Positions 34,826 through 44,829 are shown, counted from the first letter of the stretch. The stretch: 64,000 nt of DNA from Streptomyces sp. NBRC 109706 (GCF_000974485.1 NZ_BBOM01000005.1:186001-250000), one strand, 5' to 3'. Program-made: numbers and translations. Notes: generated from the letters alone by a model not told the origin.

Positions 34826-36250
34826 ATGGCGACCATCGAACGGCCGGCCGCGGGCCGTTGGCGGGCCGCGCCGCCGCTGCTCGGCCGGCGCGGCGCGCGG
34901 GATCCGTATCTCCTCGCGGTGGGGTTCTTCGTCGTCTACACGGTGATCTCCGTGGGGCGCTACCGCGATCTGCGCACCCGGTCCTGGGATCTGGGCATAT
35001 TCGAGCAGGCGGTGAGCTCCTACGCGCGGGGACGGCTGCCCGTATCCGATCTCAAGGGGCCCGGATTCCCCATCCTGGGCGACCACTTCAGCCCCGTCAC
35101 CGCGCTGTTGGCGCCCGCCTACCGGGCCTTCCCGACGCCCGTCACGCTGCTGGTCGCCCAGGCCGCGCTGTTCGCGCTGGCCGTGATCCCGGTGGCCAGG
35201 GTCAGCGGTTCGCTGCTCGGCCGGGCGGCCGGGCTGGCCCTCGGGGTGGTCTTCGGGCTGTCCTGGGGGATCCAGCAGGCGGTGGACTTCGACTTCCACG
35301 AGATCTGCTTCGCGGTGCCGCTGATCGCCTTCGCCCTGGAGGCGGTGCTGCGCGGGCGGTGGCGCGCCGCGCTGGTCTGGGCGCTGCCGCTGGTGCTGGT
35401 CAAGGAGGACCTGGGGCTGACCACGGCGGCCATCGCGGCGGTGGTCGCCGTGCGGGCCCGGCACCGGGCGCCCCAACTGCTGCGGAGCGCCGGCCTGGTG
35501 GCGCTCTTCGGGGTGCTGGCCTGCGCGCTGACCCTGGCGGTGCTGATCCCGTTCTTCAACAGCGCGGGCGACTACGACTACTGGAACAAGCTGAACGAGG
35601 AGAGCGGCGGGGGCCCCTGGGGCGCGCTGCTGGCCGGCGGCGAGGAGAAGCTGCGCACCGTGGTGTGGCTGCTGCTGCCGACCGGCGCGCTGTTGGCGCT
35701 GCGCTCCCCGCTGCTGCTGGTCGCGCTGCCGACGCTGGGCTGGCGCTTCGTCTCCCACGAGCCGCACTACTGGGGCACCGACTGGCACTACAGCGCGGTG
35801 CTGATGCCGGTGGTCGCGCTGGCGTTGACGGACGCCCTGGCGCACTCCCGAGGCTCCCCGAGGATCTGGGTGCGGCAGGGGGCCCGCTTCGTCCCCGCCG
35901 GGCTGCTGGGCGCCGCGCTGGCCCTCGCCCCCACGCTGCCGGTGGCGGCGCTCGCCGAGCCGGAGACCTACCGTCCGGGCCCGGTCGCGGTGGCGGGCCG
36001 GCAGGTGCTGGCCGGCGTTCCGGACGGCGCCGAGGTGGCGGCCAATGTCCGGCCCATCGCCCAGCTCACCGGCCGCTGCCGGGTGTTCTGGATCGGCGAC
36101 CCGGCGGTGCGGGCGCCGGAGTATGTGGCGTACTACGGCCCGGGGATGAGCGAGGACGCGATGCTGCGCAGGGCCGCCGGGCTGTATCCGGGAACGGTCT
36201 ACTCGGTGGTGGCCGGGGACTCCGGCTACTTCGTGCTGCGCCGCAAGTAG
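34826..36250 (+). CDS. DUF2079 polytopic membrane protein
   Basis: A 474-residue membrane protein with about 9-10 hydrophobic spans (YLLAVGFFVVYTVISVGRY; VTLLVAQAALFALAVIPVA and onward). The motifs RSWDLGIFEQAVSSYARGR, GDHFSPVTALLAPAY and FDFHEICFAVPLIAFALEA identify DUF2079, which has a GT-C glycosyltransferase-like layout with acidic residues in the first loop. A lipid-linked sugar transferase is possible but unproven. ATG 34826 has GGGGGAGGA about 4 bp upstream. Confidence 0.88.
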   Translation: MATIERPAAGRWRAAPPLLGRRGARDPYLLAVGFFVVYTVISVGRYRDLRTRSWDLGIFEQAVSSYARGRLPVSDLKGPGFPILGDHFSPVTALLAPAYRAFPTPVTLLVAQAALFALAVIPVARVSGSLLGRAAGLALGVVFGLSWGIQQAVDFDFHEICFAVPLIAFALEAVLRGRWRAALVWALPLVLVKEDLGLTTAAIAAVVAVRARHRAPQLLRSAGLVALFGVLACALTLAVLIPFFNSAGDYDYWNKLNEESGGGPWGALLAGGEEKLRTVVWLLLPTGALLALRSPLLLVALPTLGWRFVSHEPHYWGTDWHYSAVLMPVVALALTDALAHSRGSPRIWVRQGARFVPAGLLGAALALAPTLPVAALAEPETYRPGPVAVAGRQVLAGVPDGAEVAANVRPIAQLTGRCRVFWIGDPAVRAPEYVAYYGPGMSEDAMLRRAAGLYPGTVYSVVAGDSGYFVLRRK

Positions 36251-36294
36251 GGCCGGCCGCCCCGACTGTCAGTGGTGGCACGCAGACTGGTCCC

Positions 36295-36845
36295 ATGAAC
36301 GTGCGAGTGCGATCGGCCGAGCCGGCCGACTTCGCCGCCGTGGCCTCGCTGACCACGCTGACCACGGCGGTCCCGCTGGCGGACGGCCTGGGCGGTGGCC
36401 CTGAGGACACTGTCCGGCGGCGCTCGGGGATGTTCCCCGGCGCGCCGAGGCGGCCGATCTCCTGGTCGCCGATGATCCGTCCCGGCCCGGCGAGCTGTGG
36501 GGCGCCGTCAGCCTGTCGGTGGCCGGCGGGGAGTTGGCCGAGGTGGCCGGCGAGGGCGAGGCGGAGTTCCGGATGTTGGCGGTGGCGGCCGAGCGGCGCG
36601 GCCGTGGGGTGGGTGAGGCGCTGGCGCGGGAGCGCCTTCGCCGGGCCTCGGCGGCGGGTCGTCGGCGTGTCGTGATTTCCTGTCAGTCGCAGCTGCACAC
36701 GGCGATGCGTCCCTGCCGTCCCCTCGGTCTCGTCCGAGCGCCGGAGCGCGACTGGAAGCCGGTGCCGGGAATGCCCGAAGCAGTGAAGCTCTGGGCGTTC
36801 GCAGGTGAACTCCCCGCGCAACGAGACGGAGAACACAACATATAG
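36295..36845 (+). pseudogene. GNAT acetyltransferase disrupted by a frameshift
   Basis: The N-terminal part from ATG 36295 (MNVRVRSAEPADFAAVASLTTLTTAVPLADGL) and the acetyl-CoA-binding part (VSLSVAGGELAEVAGEGEAEFRMLAVAAERRGRGVGEALARERL to WAFAGEL) are in different frames. The switch is near 36425-36445, around a run of C and G. The predicted middle helix (RRAEAADLLVADDPSRPGELWGAV) is also shorter than in relatives. Either a real pseudogene or an assembly indel. Confidence 0.75.
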
Positions 36846-36848
36846 GGC
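36833..36848. promoter_or_regulatory. NrdR box 1 upstream of nrdAB
   Basis: ACACAACATATAGGGC matches the NrdR-box consensus ACACwATATwTwGTGT-type pattern at about 13 of 16 positions. NrdR is the ATP-cone/zinc repressor of ribonucleotide reductase operons. Confidence 0.7.
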
Positions 36849-36863
36849 TGCTCGTGGGCAGCG

Positions 36864-36879
36864 GCACAAGATGTATGCT
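36864..36879. promoter_or_regulatory. NrdR box 2, overlapping a -10-like element
   Basis: GCACAAGATGTATGCT matches the box at about 10 of 16 positions and begins exactly 31 bp (three helical turns) after box 1, the spacing usual for NrdR pairs. TATGCT at its end may be the -10 hexamer. Confidence 0.6.
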
Positions 36880-36995
36880 CGTGCTCGTTGTCGCCGCAGG
36901 GGAATCCGGTGGGAATCCGGAACTGTCCCGCAACGGTGTGTCATGGCCGGGTTTCGCCCTGCCCTGACGAGTCCGATTGCCTGCCGACGGCTGAT
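36880..36995 (+). ncRNA. Cobalamin (B12) riboswitch
   Basis: The core shows GGGAATCCGGTGGGAATCCGG, then ACTGTCCCGCAACGGT, and the B12 box AGTCCGATTGCCTGCC at 36970-36985, in the order of the AdoCbl riboswitch. A class I (B12-independent) reductase is downstream, so B12 is expected to switch it off in favour of the class II enzyme, as reported for S. coelicolor nrdABS. The last 125 nt before the gene form the expression platform. The outer boundaries are approximate. Confidence 0.93.
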
Positions 36996-37121
36996 CACGT
37001 CCAAGCCTCGCGGGCTGGGCCGAAGGACGCGGTGCGGCTGAACTGCCTTGGGGCACAGCCATGCCCGCATCCCCTCGCGCCTCGCTCGTGGAGCGCATCG
37101 CCACACGAGGGAGAGCACCGA

Positions 37122-39521
37122 GTGACCATCGCACCCGCCGCCCCCGCAGAGCCGGTTACAGCGGCGCTGACGCGCACGTTGGCCGACCTCACCGCCGATC
37201 TGCCGGCGACCGACCCCGCCCGGGTCGCCGCCGCCGTGGAACGGGGCCGCCATCCCGGTTCGGACCAGGCCGAGTTGCGTGAGTTGGCCATCGAGGCGGC
37301 GGCCGGTCTGATCGCCGAGGAGCCCGAGTACTCACGGTTGGCCGCCCGGTTGCTCACCCTGGCGATCCGTGAGGAGGCCGCCGGGCAGGGCGCGGTCTCG
37401 TTCGCCGACTCCATCGCCGTCGGCCACCGGGAGGGCCTGATCGGCGACAGCACGGCGGCCTTCGTCGGTCGGCACGCCGAGGCGTTGAACGCGCTGCTCG
37501 CCCGCACCGTGGCCGAGGGCGCCGACGACCGCTTCGAGTACTTCGGGCTGCGCACCGTCCAGTCCCGCTATCTGCTGCGCCACCCCATCAGCCGCCGGGT
37601 GATCGAGACCCCGCAGCACTTCCTGCTGCGGGTGGCCTGCGGCCTGGCCCCGGACGACACCGAGGCGGCCCTGGCGCAGGTCACCGAGCTGTACAGGCTG
37701 ACCAGCACCCTCTCCTATCTGCCGTCCTCCCCCACCCTGTTCAACTCCGGCACCCGGCACCCGCAGATGTCGTCCTGCTATCTGCTGGACTCCCCGCTGG
37801 ACGAGCTGGACTCCATCTACCAGCGCTACCACCAGATCGCCCGGCTCTCCAAGCACGCCGGCGGCATCGGCCTCTCCTACAGCCGGGTGCGCGCCCGGGG
37901 TTCGCTGATCCGGGGCACCAACGGCAAGTCCAACGGCATCGTCCCGTTCCTCCGCACGCTGGACTCCTCGGTGGCCGCCGTCAACCAGGGCGGCCGGCGC
38001 AAGGGCGCGGCCTGCGTCTATCTGGAGACCTGGCACGCGGACATCGAGGAGTTCCTCGAACTGCGGGACAACACCGGCGAGGAGGCCAGGCGCACCCACA
38101 ACCTGAACCTCGCGCACTGGATCCCGGACGAGTTCATGCGCCGGGTCGACGCCGACGGCCAGTGGTCCCTCTTCTCCCCCGCCGACGTTCCCGAGCTGAC
38201 CGACCTGTGGGGCGACGCGTTCGACGCCGCCTACCGCGAGGCCGAGGCCAGGGGTCTGGCGCAGCGCCAGGTGCCGGCCCGGCAGCTCTACGCCCGGATG
38301 ATGCGCACCCTGGCGCAGACCGGCAACGGCTGGATGACCTTCAAGGACGCGGCCAACCGCACCGCCAACCAGACGGCGCGGCCCGGCAACGTGGTGCACT
38401 CGTCCAATCTCTGCACCGAGATCCTTGAAGTCACCGACGACGGCCAGACCGCCGTGTGCAATCTGGGCTCGGTCAACCTGGCCGCGCATCTGGGCACGGA
38501 CGGCGAGATGGACTGGGCCCGTCTCGACGCGACGGTGCGCACCGCCGTGCTCTTCCTGGACCGGGTGGTGGACATCAACTTCTACCCGACCGAGCAGGCG
38601 GAGAACTCCAACTCCCGCTGGCGCCCGGTGGGTCTCGGCGTGATGGGCCTGCAGGACGTGTTCTTCCGGCTCGGCCTCCCCTTCGACTCGCCCGAGGCCA
38701 GGGCGCTCTCCACCCGGATCGCCGAGCGCGTGATGCTCGCCGCCTACGAGACCTCGGCGGAGCTGGCCGAACGGCACGGGCCGCACGACGGCTGGGCCGA
38801 CACCCGCACGGCCGACGGGGTGCTCCACCCGGACCACTACGACGGCGTCGAGCACACCTGGCCGGAGCGCTGGCAGGCGCTGCGGACGCGGATCGGGCGC
38901 ACCGGGATGCGGAACTCGCTGCTGCTGGCGATCGCCCCGACCGCCACCATCGCCTCGATCGCCGGCGTCTACGAGTGCATCGAGCCGCAGGTCTCCAACC
39001 TCTTCAAGCGGGAGACCCTCAGCGGCGAGTTCCTTCAGGTGAACACCTATCTGGTCGCGGAGTTGAAGCGTCTGGGCCGCTGGGACGAGGCGACCAGGCA
39101 GGAGCTGCGGTCGGCCAACGGCTCGGTGCAGGAGCTGTCCGGGCTGCCCGAGGAGGTGCGCGCGCTCTACCGCACCGCCTGGGAGATCCCGCAGCGCGCG
39201 CTGATCGACATGGCCGCCGACCGCACCCCCTATCTGGACCAGAGCCAGTCGCTCAACCTCTTCATGGCGTCGCCCACCATCGGCAAGCTCAGCTCGATGT
39301 ACGCCTACGCCTGGAAGCGCGGCCTGAAGACCACCTACTACCTGCGGTCCCGTCCGGCCACCCGGATCGCGCAGTCCGCCCGTTCGAGCGCGGCCGCCGC
39401 CTCCGTCCCCGAGCCGGCCGCCGCCCCCGTCGGCGTCACGGTCGTCGACGAGATCCCCGTCCCCGAGCAGGCCGTCGCCTGCTCCCTGGAGAACCCCGAG
39501 TCCTGCGAGGCATGCCAGTGA
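37122..39521 (+). CDS. nrdA: Class I ribonucleoside-diphosphate reductase, alpha subunit
   Basis: A 799-residue catalytic subunit: FNSGTRHPQMSSCYLLD holds the first redox cysteine, HSSNLCTEI and TAVCNLGSVNLA the radical and second active-site cysteines, IAPTATIASIAGVYECIEP the phosphate-binding loop, and the C-terminal shuttle pair is in ENPESCEACQ. It reduces NDPs to dNDPs with NrdB. GTG 37122 follows GAGGGAG by about 9 bp, downstream of the riboswitch. The stop overlaps the nrdB start. Confidence 0.96.
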   Translation: MTIAPAAPAEPVTAALTRTLADLTADLPATDPARVAAAVERGRHPGSDQAELRELAIEAAAGLIAEEPEYSRLAARLLTLAIREEAAGQGAVSFADSIAVGHREGLIGDSTAAFVGRHAEALNALLARTVAEGADDRFEYFGLRTVQSRYLLRHPISRRVIETPQHFLLRVACGLAPDDTEAALAQVTELYRLTSTLSYLPSSPTLFNSGTRHPQMSSCYLLDSPLDELDSIYQRYHQIARLSKHAGGIGLSYSRVRARGSLIRGTNGKSNGIVPFLRTLDSSVAAVNQGGRRKGAACVYLETWHADIEEFLELRDNTGEEARRTHNLNLAHWIPDEFMRRVDADGQWSLFSPADVPELTDLWGDAFDAAYREAEARGLAQRQVPARQLYARMMRTLAQTGNGWMTFKDAANRTANQTARPGNVVHSSNLCTEILEVTDDGQTAVCNLGSVNLAAHLGTDGEMDWARLDATVRTAVLFLDRVVDINFYPTEQAENSNSRWRPVGLGVMGLQDVFFRLGLPFDSPEARALSTRIAERVMLAAYETSAELAERHGPHDGWADTRTADGVLHPDHYDGVEHTWPERWQALRTRIGRTGMRNSLLLAIAPTATIASIAGVYECIEPQVSNLFKRETLSGEFLQVNTYLVAELKRLGRWDEATRQELRSANGSVQELSGLPEEVRALYRTAWEIPQRALIDMAADRTPYLDQSQSLNLFMASPTIGKLSSMYAYAWKRGLKTTYYLRSRPATRIAQSARSSAAAASVPEPAAAPVGVTVVDEIPVPEQAVACSLENPESCEACQ

Positions 39522-40597
39522 GTGTCCCCACCCAGAGCCAGCCGGAACAGCCGGCACCAGCCGCACCGGCCACCGCACCGGCCACCCCGTCCGCCACGAA
39601 GAATCTGCTCGATCCGGGCTTCGAGCTGACGCTGCGGCCGATGCGCTACCCGGAGTTCTACGAGCGCTACCGGGACGCCATCAAGAACACCTGGACCGTC
39701 GAGGAGGTCGACCTCCACTCCGATGTCGCCGATCTGGCGAAGCTCTCGCCCGGGGAGCAGCATCTGATCGGCCGGCTGGTCGCGTTCTTCGCCACCGGCG
39801 ACTCGATCGTCGCCAACAACCTGGTGCTGACCCTCTACAAGCACATCAACTCGCCCGAGGCCCGGCTCTATCTCTCCCGGCAGCTGTTCGAGGAGGCCGT
39901 GCACGTCCAGTTCTATCTGACGCTGCTCGACACCTATCTGCCCGACCCCGACGAGCGGACCGCGGCGTTCGCCGCCGTGGAGAACATCCCGTCCATCCGG
40001 GAGAAGGCGCAGTTCTGCTTCCGCTGGATGGACTCGGTCGAGGACATGGACCAGCTGACCAGCAAGGCGGACCGGCGGCGGTTCCTGCTCAACCTGATCT
40101 GCTTCGCCGCCTGCATCGAGGGGCTGTTCTTCTACGGCGCCTTCGCCTATGTCTACTGGTTCCGCTCCCGTGGCCTGCTGCACGGCCTGGCCACCGGCAC
40201 CAACTGGGTGTTCCGGGACGAGAGCATGCACATGGAGTTCGCGTTCTCGGTGGTGGACACGGTCCGCCGGGAGGAGCCCGAGCTGTTCGACGAGGAGTTG
40301 GCCGAGCAGGTCACGGAGATGCTGCGGGAGGCCGTGGAGGCCGAGCTGCAGTTCGCCCGCGACCTGTGCGGTGACGGGCTGGCCGGGATGAACACCGAGT
40401 CGATGCGCCAGTATCTGGAGTGCGTGGCGGACCAGCGGCTGGTGCGGCTGGGCCTCAAGCCGGTCTACGGCTCGGAGAACCCGTTCTCCTTCATGGAGTT
40501 GCAGGACGTCCAGGAGCTGACCAACTTCTTCGAGCGCCGCCCGTCGGCGTACCAGGTCGCGGTGGAGGGCAACGTCTCCTTCGACGACGAGTTCTGA
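39518..40597 (+). CDS. nrdB: Class I ribonucleoside-diphosphate reductase, beta subunit
   Basis: A 359-residue radical-bearing subunit. EEAVHVQFY gives one Glu-x2-His iron ligand pair with the radical tyrosine four residues on (E-x2-H-x3-Y), and DESMHMEF the second ligand set. The C-terminal SFDDEF is the tail that docks on NrdA. GTG 39518 overlaps the nrdA stop (GTGA) with GAGG 7 bp upstream; ATG 39512 is in frame but too close to that site. No nrdS gene follows. Confidence 0.95.
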   Translation: MSVPTQSQPEQPAPAAPATAPATPSATKNLLDPGFELTLRPMRYPEFYERYRDAIKNTWTVEEVDLHSDVADLAKLSPGEQHLIGRLVAFFATGDSIVANNLVLTLYKHINSPEARLYLSRQLFEEAVHVQFYLTLLDTYLPDPDERTAAFAAVENIPSIREKAQFCFRWMDSVEDMDQLTSKADRRRFLLNLICFAACIEGLFFYGAFAYVYWFRSRGLLHGLATGTNWVFRDESMHMEFAFSVVDTVRREEPELFDEELAEQVTEMLREAVEAELQFARDLCGDGLAGMNTESMRQYLECVADQRLVRLGLKPVYGSENPFSFMELQDVQELTNFFERRPSAYQVAVEGNVSFDDEF

Positions 40598-40621
40598 CGA
40601 CGAGTTCTGACGACGACTCCT
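40583..40621. repeat. 13-bp tandem repeat across the nrdB stop codon
   Basis: GACGACGAGTTCT occurs at 40583-40595 and 40596-40608, with a near copy GACGACGACTCCT at 40609-40621. Each junction re-forms TGA, so the nrdB tail and stop are duplicated. Confidence 0.85.
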
Positions 40622-40670
40622 GAGGCGGGTTCCGGCGACGGGCCCCGTCGGGGAACCCCCGGACATGCCC

Positions 40671-40700
40671 GTGCGGCCGGCGCCTTCGCGCCGGCCGCAC
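40671..40700. terminator. Bidirectional terminator, nrdB / peptidase
   Basis: GTGCGGCCGGCGC and GCGCCGGCCGCAC make a perfect 13-bp stem with a CTTC tetraloop between convergent genes. Confidence 0.88.
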
Positions 40701-40751
40701 GGCCGTTGCCAGCGGTGCTCAGTCACTCAGTTCGATCGGTGGATCAGCCGC

Positions 40752-41486
40752 TCAGATACCGCAGCTGGGGGCCGACCAGAAACGGCTGCTCATGCTGCCG
40801 AGGTGGGCGTGGTCGTTGTGACCGGGGTAACCCGGGCCCAGGATCTCGTTGAAGCCGTGATTCCGGGCCTGCGTGACGATCTGGCAGAAGGTCGGGGAGC
40901 CGACCAGGTCGATGCCACGGCCGTACAGGTGGTTGCTGTTGGCCGCGCCGCCCACCGCGCTGTTGCAGGAGTAGGACCGGAAACCACTGCTGGTGTTGAG
41001 CGGCCGGTCACCGAGCGCGTGCCGGAGGGCCTCCAGCTTCCACATCTGCTGCAGCGCGTTCGACCGCGCGGTGGCGGCGTTGACCGCACCGCCCGACCAG
41101 TCCGAGTTGCAGCGGTTCATCTCGGCGTAGGTGAAGTGGATCGGCGTGCAGTCGTTGTCCTGCAGATCGTAGATCTTGCCGACCGTCTGCGGGCCGGCGA
41201 CGCCGTCCGCCGACAGGCCGTACGCCTGCTGGAACCGGGTGACGGCGGCGGCGGTCGCGGGACCGTACTGACCGTCGATGGCCAACACGGCGCCGTAGCC
41301 CGGGTATCCGGCGACCCGGATCTGCAGCTGTCGCACGTCCTCGCCGGAGCTGCCCTGGCTGAGCACGCGGTTCCAGGTGTAACAACCGTCCGCCTGCGCG
41401 GTTCCGGCGGTGGCTACCGTACCCACCACTGCCGCTGAGGCGACCATGACAATCGTGAGTAACACTCTGACGAGACGTCTCAACAT
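40752..41486 (-). CDS. Secreted zinc D,D-carboxypeptidase (peptidoglycan-binding plus M15)
   Basis: A 244-residue secreted enzyme: signal peptide to about AGTAQA-DG, a peptidoglycan-binding domain (VLSQGSSGEDVRQLQIRVAGYPGY...AVTRFQQAYGLSADGVAGPQT), and an M15-like catalytic domain with SGFRSYSCN, NSNHLYGRGIDLVG and HNDHAHLG supplying zinc ligands. It resembles the Streptomyces albus G D-Ala-D-Ala peptidase. ATG 41486 has GGAGG 5 bp upstream. Codon 9, in the signal peptide, is TTA (41460-41462), so translation may depend on the bldA tRNA. Confidence 0.92.
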   Translation of the reverse strand: MLRRLVRVLLTIVMVASAAVVGTVATAGTAQADGCYTWNRVLSQGSSGEDVRQLQIRVAGYPGYGAVLAIDGQYGPATAAAVTRFQQAYGLSADGVAGPQTVGKIYDLQDNDCTPIHFTYAEMNRCNSDWSGGAVNAATARSNALQQMWKLEALRHALGDRPLNTSSGFRSYSCNSAVGGAANSNHLYGRGIDLVGSPTFCQIVTQARNHGFNEILGPGYPGHNDHAHLGSMSSRFWSAPSCGI

Positions 41487-41608
41487 GCTGACCTCCGAGG
41501 GGGGAGAGGAAGTTCGCAATGAGAGTGCCCGAGGTTGTCAACGCGCGTCAACCTTCTGCGGGGCACCAGTGGACCAGGCCACTGACGCCCCGCCGGAAGT
41601 GTCCCGGA

Positions 41609-42238
41609 TCAGTCCGCGTTGGGAACCGTCTCGTAACGCGGCGTTCCCTCGTCCATCATCTTCAGCGCCCGCTTGCGCTCCCGCTTGGTGAGCCGATCCA
41701 GATACAGGCGGCCGTAGAGATGGTCCGTCTCATGCTGCAGGCACCGCGCGAAGTACCCCGTGCCGCGCACCACGATCGGCTTGCCCGCGCTGTCCTGACC
41801 ACGCACGACGGCATAGTCGGGGCGCGGCAGCTCGGCGTGGGCGGTGGGCACCGAGAGGCAGCCCTCGTTGCTGTCGTCCAACACCCGGCGCTCCGCCGGT
41901 AGTTCGTCCAGCACCGGATTGCAGACCGTGCCGACATGCCGCACGCCGTCGTCGTCCTCGCAGTCGTATACGAAAACCTTGAGGTCGACGCCGATCTGGT
42001 TGGCCGCCAGGCCGACGCCCGACGCGGCCCGCTGGCTGGCGAACATGTCGTCGATCAGCGCGGCCAGCTTGTCGTCGAACTCCGTGACGTCCCGGCACTC
42101 CCGGTGCAGCATCGGATGCCCCACCACCGTGATGGGCCGGACCGTGCCGCGCTCCCGGTGCTCCTGCTCACGCTGCGCGGCGTCCTGCGTGTCGTCGATG
42201 AACTCGCCGCCGCGCTCATCGGTGTCTTGCTGCGCCAT
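41609..42238 (-). CDS. def: Peptide deformylase
   Basis: A 209-residue deformylase with all three motifs: [17 protein letters not shown] and the metal-binding QHETDHLYG. It removes formyl groups from nascent proteins. An acidic 30-residue N-terminal extension ([27 protein letters not shown]) precedes the usual core. It is not obviously co-transcribed with the TPR gene upstream (123 bp gap). Streptomyces normally carry several deformylase copies, so this is one paralogue. Confidence 0.95.
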   Translation of the reverse strand: MAQQDTDERGGEFIDDTQDAAQREQEHRERGTVRPITVVGHPMLHRECRDVTEFDDKLAALIDDMFASQRAASGVGLAANQIGVDLKVFVYDCEDDDGVRHVGTVCNPVLDELPAERRVLDDSNEGCLSVPTAHAELPRPDYAVVRGQDSAGKPIVVRGTGYFARCLQHETDHLYGRLYLDRLTKRERKRALKMMDEGTPRYETVPNAD

Positions 42239-42361
42239 GGTCCGACGTTCGCCTTTCGGGTCATGCTCGCGGGACATGGCCCGCACTGCCGCTCCAAGCT
42301 TAAGGCGCGCCGCCGACTGGTCCCTCCCGTGGGCCACACCGGCCCGAGGCCCCGGCCGGGC

Positions 42362-43354
42362 TCAGCAGACCTCTTCCAGATCCCGCCACTCCCTGGCGTC
42401 CGGCCGGTCGGCGACCCAGCCGTCGAGCAGCCCCCGGACCAGGCCGCTTGGCGCGGCGATGCCGCACTCCCGCTCCGGCGACCAGAGCGCGCCGGCGCCG
42501 GTGTGCCCCAACGGCCCCGGCCGCCCCGGCACGCTGTGGTCATGGGGATCGTGCTGCGCCAGCCCGTCCCCCTCCTCGCTGGGCATCCGGCTCTCCGAAC
42601 AGGAGCGACACAGCAGCCGCACCGAGGACGACCAGTCCTCCGCCGCGTAGCCGGCCTCGGCGGCGAGGCGTTCCAGGGCGTCCCTGTCCTCCTCCGTGGC
42701 GGCCTCGATCAGCACCACCCAGGTGGGGACGGCGGACGGCGCCCACAGCTCGATCTCGTCGAAGACCGGGAAGACGGCGGAGCCGCCGGCCACCGCCGTG
42801 GTCCGCTCGCCCCGGGGCGCCCCGTCGTGCAGCACCACCTCGCCCCAGCGGCGGCCCGAGGAGGGCAGCGGGATGTTGCGGACCTCGATCCTGGCCGGAT
42901 CGAGCCGCCGGCCCCAGACCACCTCGGCCTCGCCCTCGGGCGAGAGCCGCACGGCGGCGCCGCCCAGCTCCATGCCCAGCGGCTCGTCCGCGACCGAGGG
43001 CGCGCCGGCCACCGGCAGCCCGTACGCCTGCCAGGCGCGGCGGGCCAGCGGCCAGTCCTGCAGGGCGGTCGCGGCGATGCCGACGTTCCACCAGTCCGGG
43101 GCGCCGGCGTCCTTCTCCAGCAGGGCCACCGCGCGCAGGCCCGCCGATCTGGCCTGCTCCCAGTCGTGGCGGAACTTGTGCAGCAGCGCCAGGTTGAACC
43201 AGGACTCGGAGAGCCATGGCTCCAGATCCGCGGCACGGGTGAGCAGCGCGTCCGCGTCCTCGTAGCGACCGTCGTCGATGAGGGTGAACGCCCGGTTGGT
43301 GGCCAGCCGCCAGTCCGTGGACGGGCGCTGCCGGACCCTGCCGAAGATCCTCAC
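42362..43354 (-). CDS. TPR-containing protein of unknown function
   Basis: A 330-residue cytosolic protein. Residues about 15-110 are tetratricopeptide-like (ATNRAFTLIDDGRYEDADALLTRAADLEPWLSESWFNLALLHKFRHDWEQARSAGLRAVALL). The rest is a conserved beta-rich region with two cysteines (RLLCRSCSESRMP) and a His-rich stretch. GTG 43354 has AGGA 5 bp before it. It sits in Streptomyces near sigR; no function is assigned. A scaffold role is all the TPRs support. Confidence 0.8.
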   Translation of the reverse strand: MRIFGRVRQRPSTDWRLATNRAFTLIDDGRYEDADALLTRAADLEPWLSESWFNLALLHKFRHDWEQARSAGLRAVALLEKDAGAPDWWNVGIAATALQDWPLARRAWQAYGLPVAGAPSVADEPLGMELGGAAVRLSPEGEAEVVWGRRLDPARIEVRNIPLPSSGRRWGEVVLHDGAPRGERTTAVAGGSAVFPVFDEIELWAPSAVPTWVVLIEAATEEDRDALERLAAEAGYAAEDWSSSVRLLCRSCSESRMPSEEGDGLAQHDPHDHSVPGRPGPLGHTGAGALWSPERECGIAAPSGLVRGLLDGWVADRPDAREWRDLEEVC

Positions 43355-43645
43355 GGTGTCCTGCCTGATTCCCGCCTTGTAGCGTGCACTTCACAGTTCT
43401 CCTGTCCGTCCCGGACCGCATCCAACCATGGGGCGACAGGTGCCTGCTCACAGCATGGGTCAGTCCGCCGTCGCGCGCGAGACGGCGGAAGACCAGCGGG
43501 TGAAACCGGCGGACGAAACCGTTGGTACAGAAGGATCGGTACAGCTGGATCGGTACAGAAGGAGAGGGCGGAGCGGGCGGAAAAGGAGAACCGCCCGGCG
43601 CGCGACGGGGCGCTCCGGGCGGGAGGTGGCGAAGGGGGCGGTGGT

Positions 43646-43956
43646 TCAGCGGTCGGCCCGGGGGGCCTCCCGGGCCTCGGGCCCCGCCTCTGCGGCGGCA
43701 CGGGCCTCGTCCCTGATGGTGTCGATCCGCTCCAGCACCTTGGCACGCAGGTCCGAGGGAACGTCGTCCTGGCCGCAGCAGCGCTTGACCAGCTTCTTGA
43801 CCGCCTGCTCCAGACCGTACTTCTCCAGACACGGAGAGCACTCGTCGATGTGCTCCTGCATCTTGACGCTGTCCCCGTCGGGCATCTCGTGGTCGAGATA
43901 CTCGTAGAGGTGGTCCAGGACCTCCGAGCAGTTCGGGGGATTGGCCTGGTCGCCGC

Positions 43957-43960
<4 letters not shown>
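43646..43960 (-). CDS. rsrA: Mycothiol-system zinc anti-sigma factor RsrA
   Basis: A 104-residue ZAS protein with Cys11 ([14 protein letters not shown]) and the H-x3-C-x2-C motif HIDECSPC (Cys41 and Cys44). Zinc-bound reduced RsrA holds SigR; disulfide formation between Cys11 and Cys44 releases zinc and SigR. The extra CC pair (KRCCGQDD) is also typical. ATG 43960 overlaps the sigR stop by 4 bp (ATGA). Confidence 0.96.
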
Positions 43961-44586
<626 letters not shown>

Positions 44587-44829
44587 CTCCCTTCCGTACC
44601 TGCCGAGCCCCGGCATGGGCTCGCTCGATTCGGAGGATAGACGAACCCGACGATCCGCCGGTGCGGACAGGCCCTCGGCGGCCAACCGCAACGTCGCCCA
44701 GTCCACCTCGCTGGCCCTGGGGCCGGTCTGCTGGCTGGGGCGTGACGGGCAGGCGATGGAACCCATCTGGCGGTCTCCCTCTCTCGCTCCGCGAGTGTCG
44801 GGTCGGCGAAGGTGCGGTCGCCGGTTCAC

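Noticed and set aside
36295..36845. Two separate small acetyltransferase genes
   Set aside because: The second half has no ribosome site or N-terminal half of the fold, so a single broken gene explains both.
36880..37121. Riboswitch-linked class II (nrdJ) reductase
   Set aside because: The downstream pair has class I NrdA cysteine motifs and a di-iron NrdB, so it is the B12-independent enzyme.
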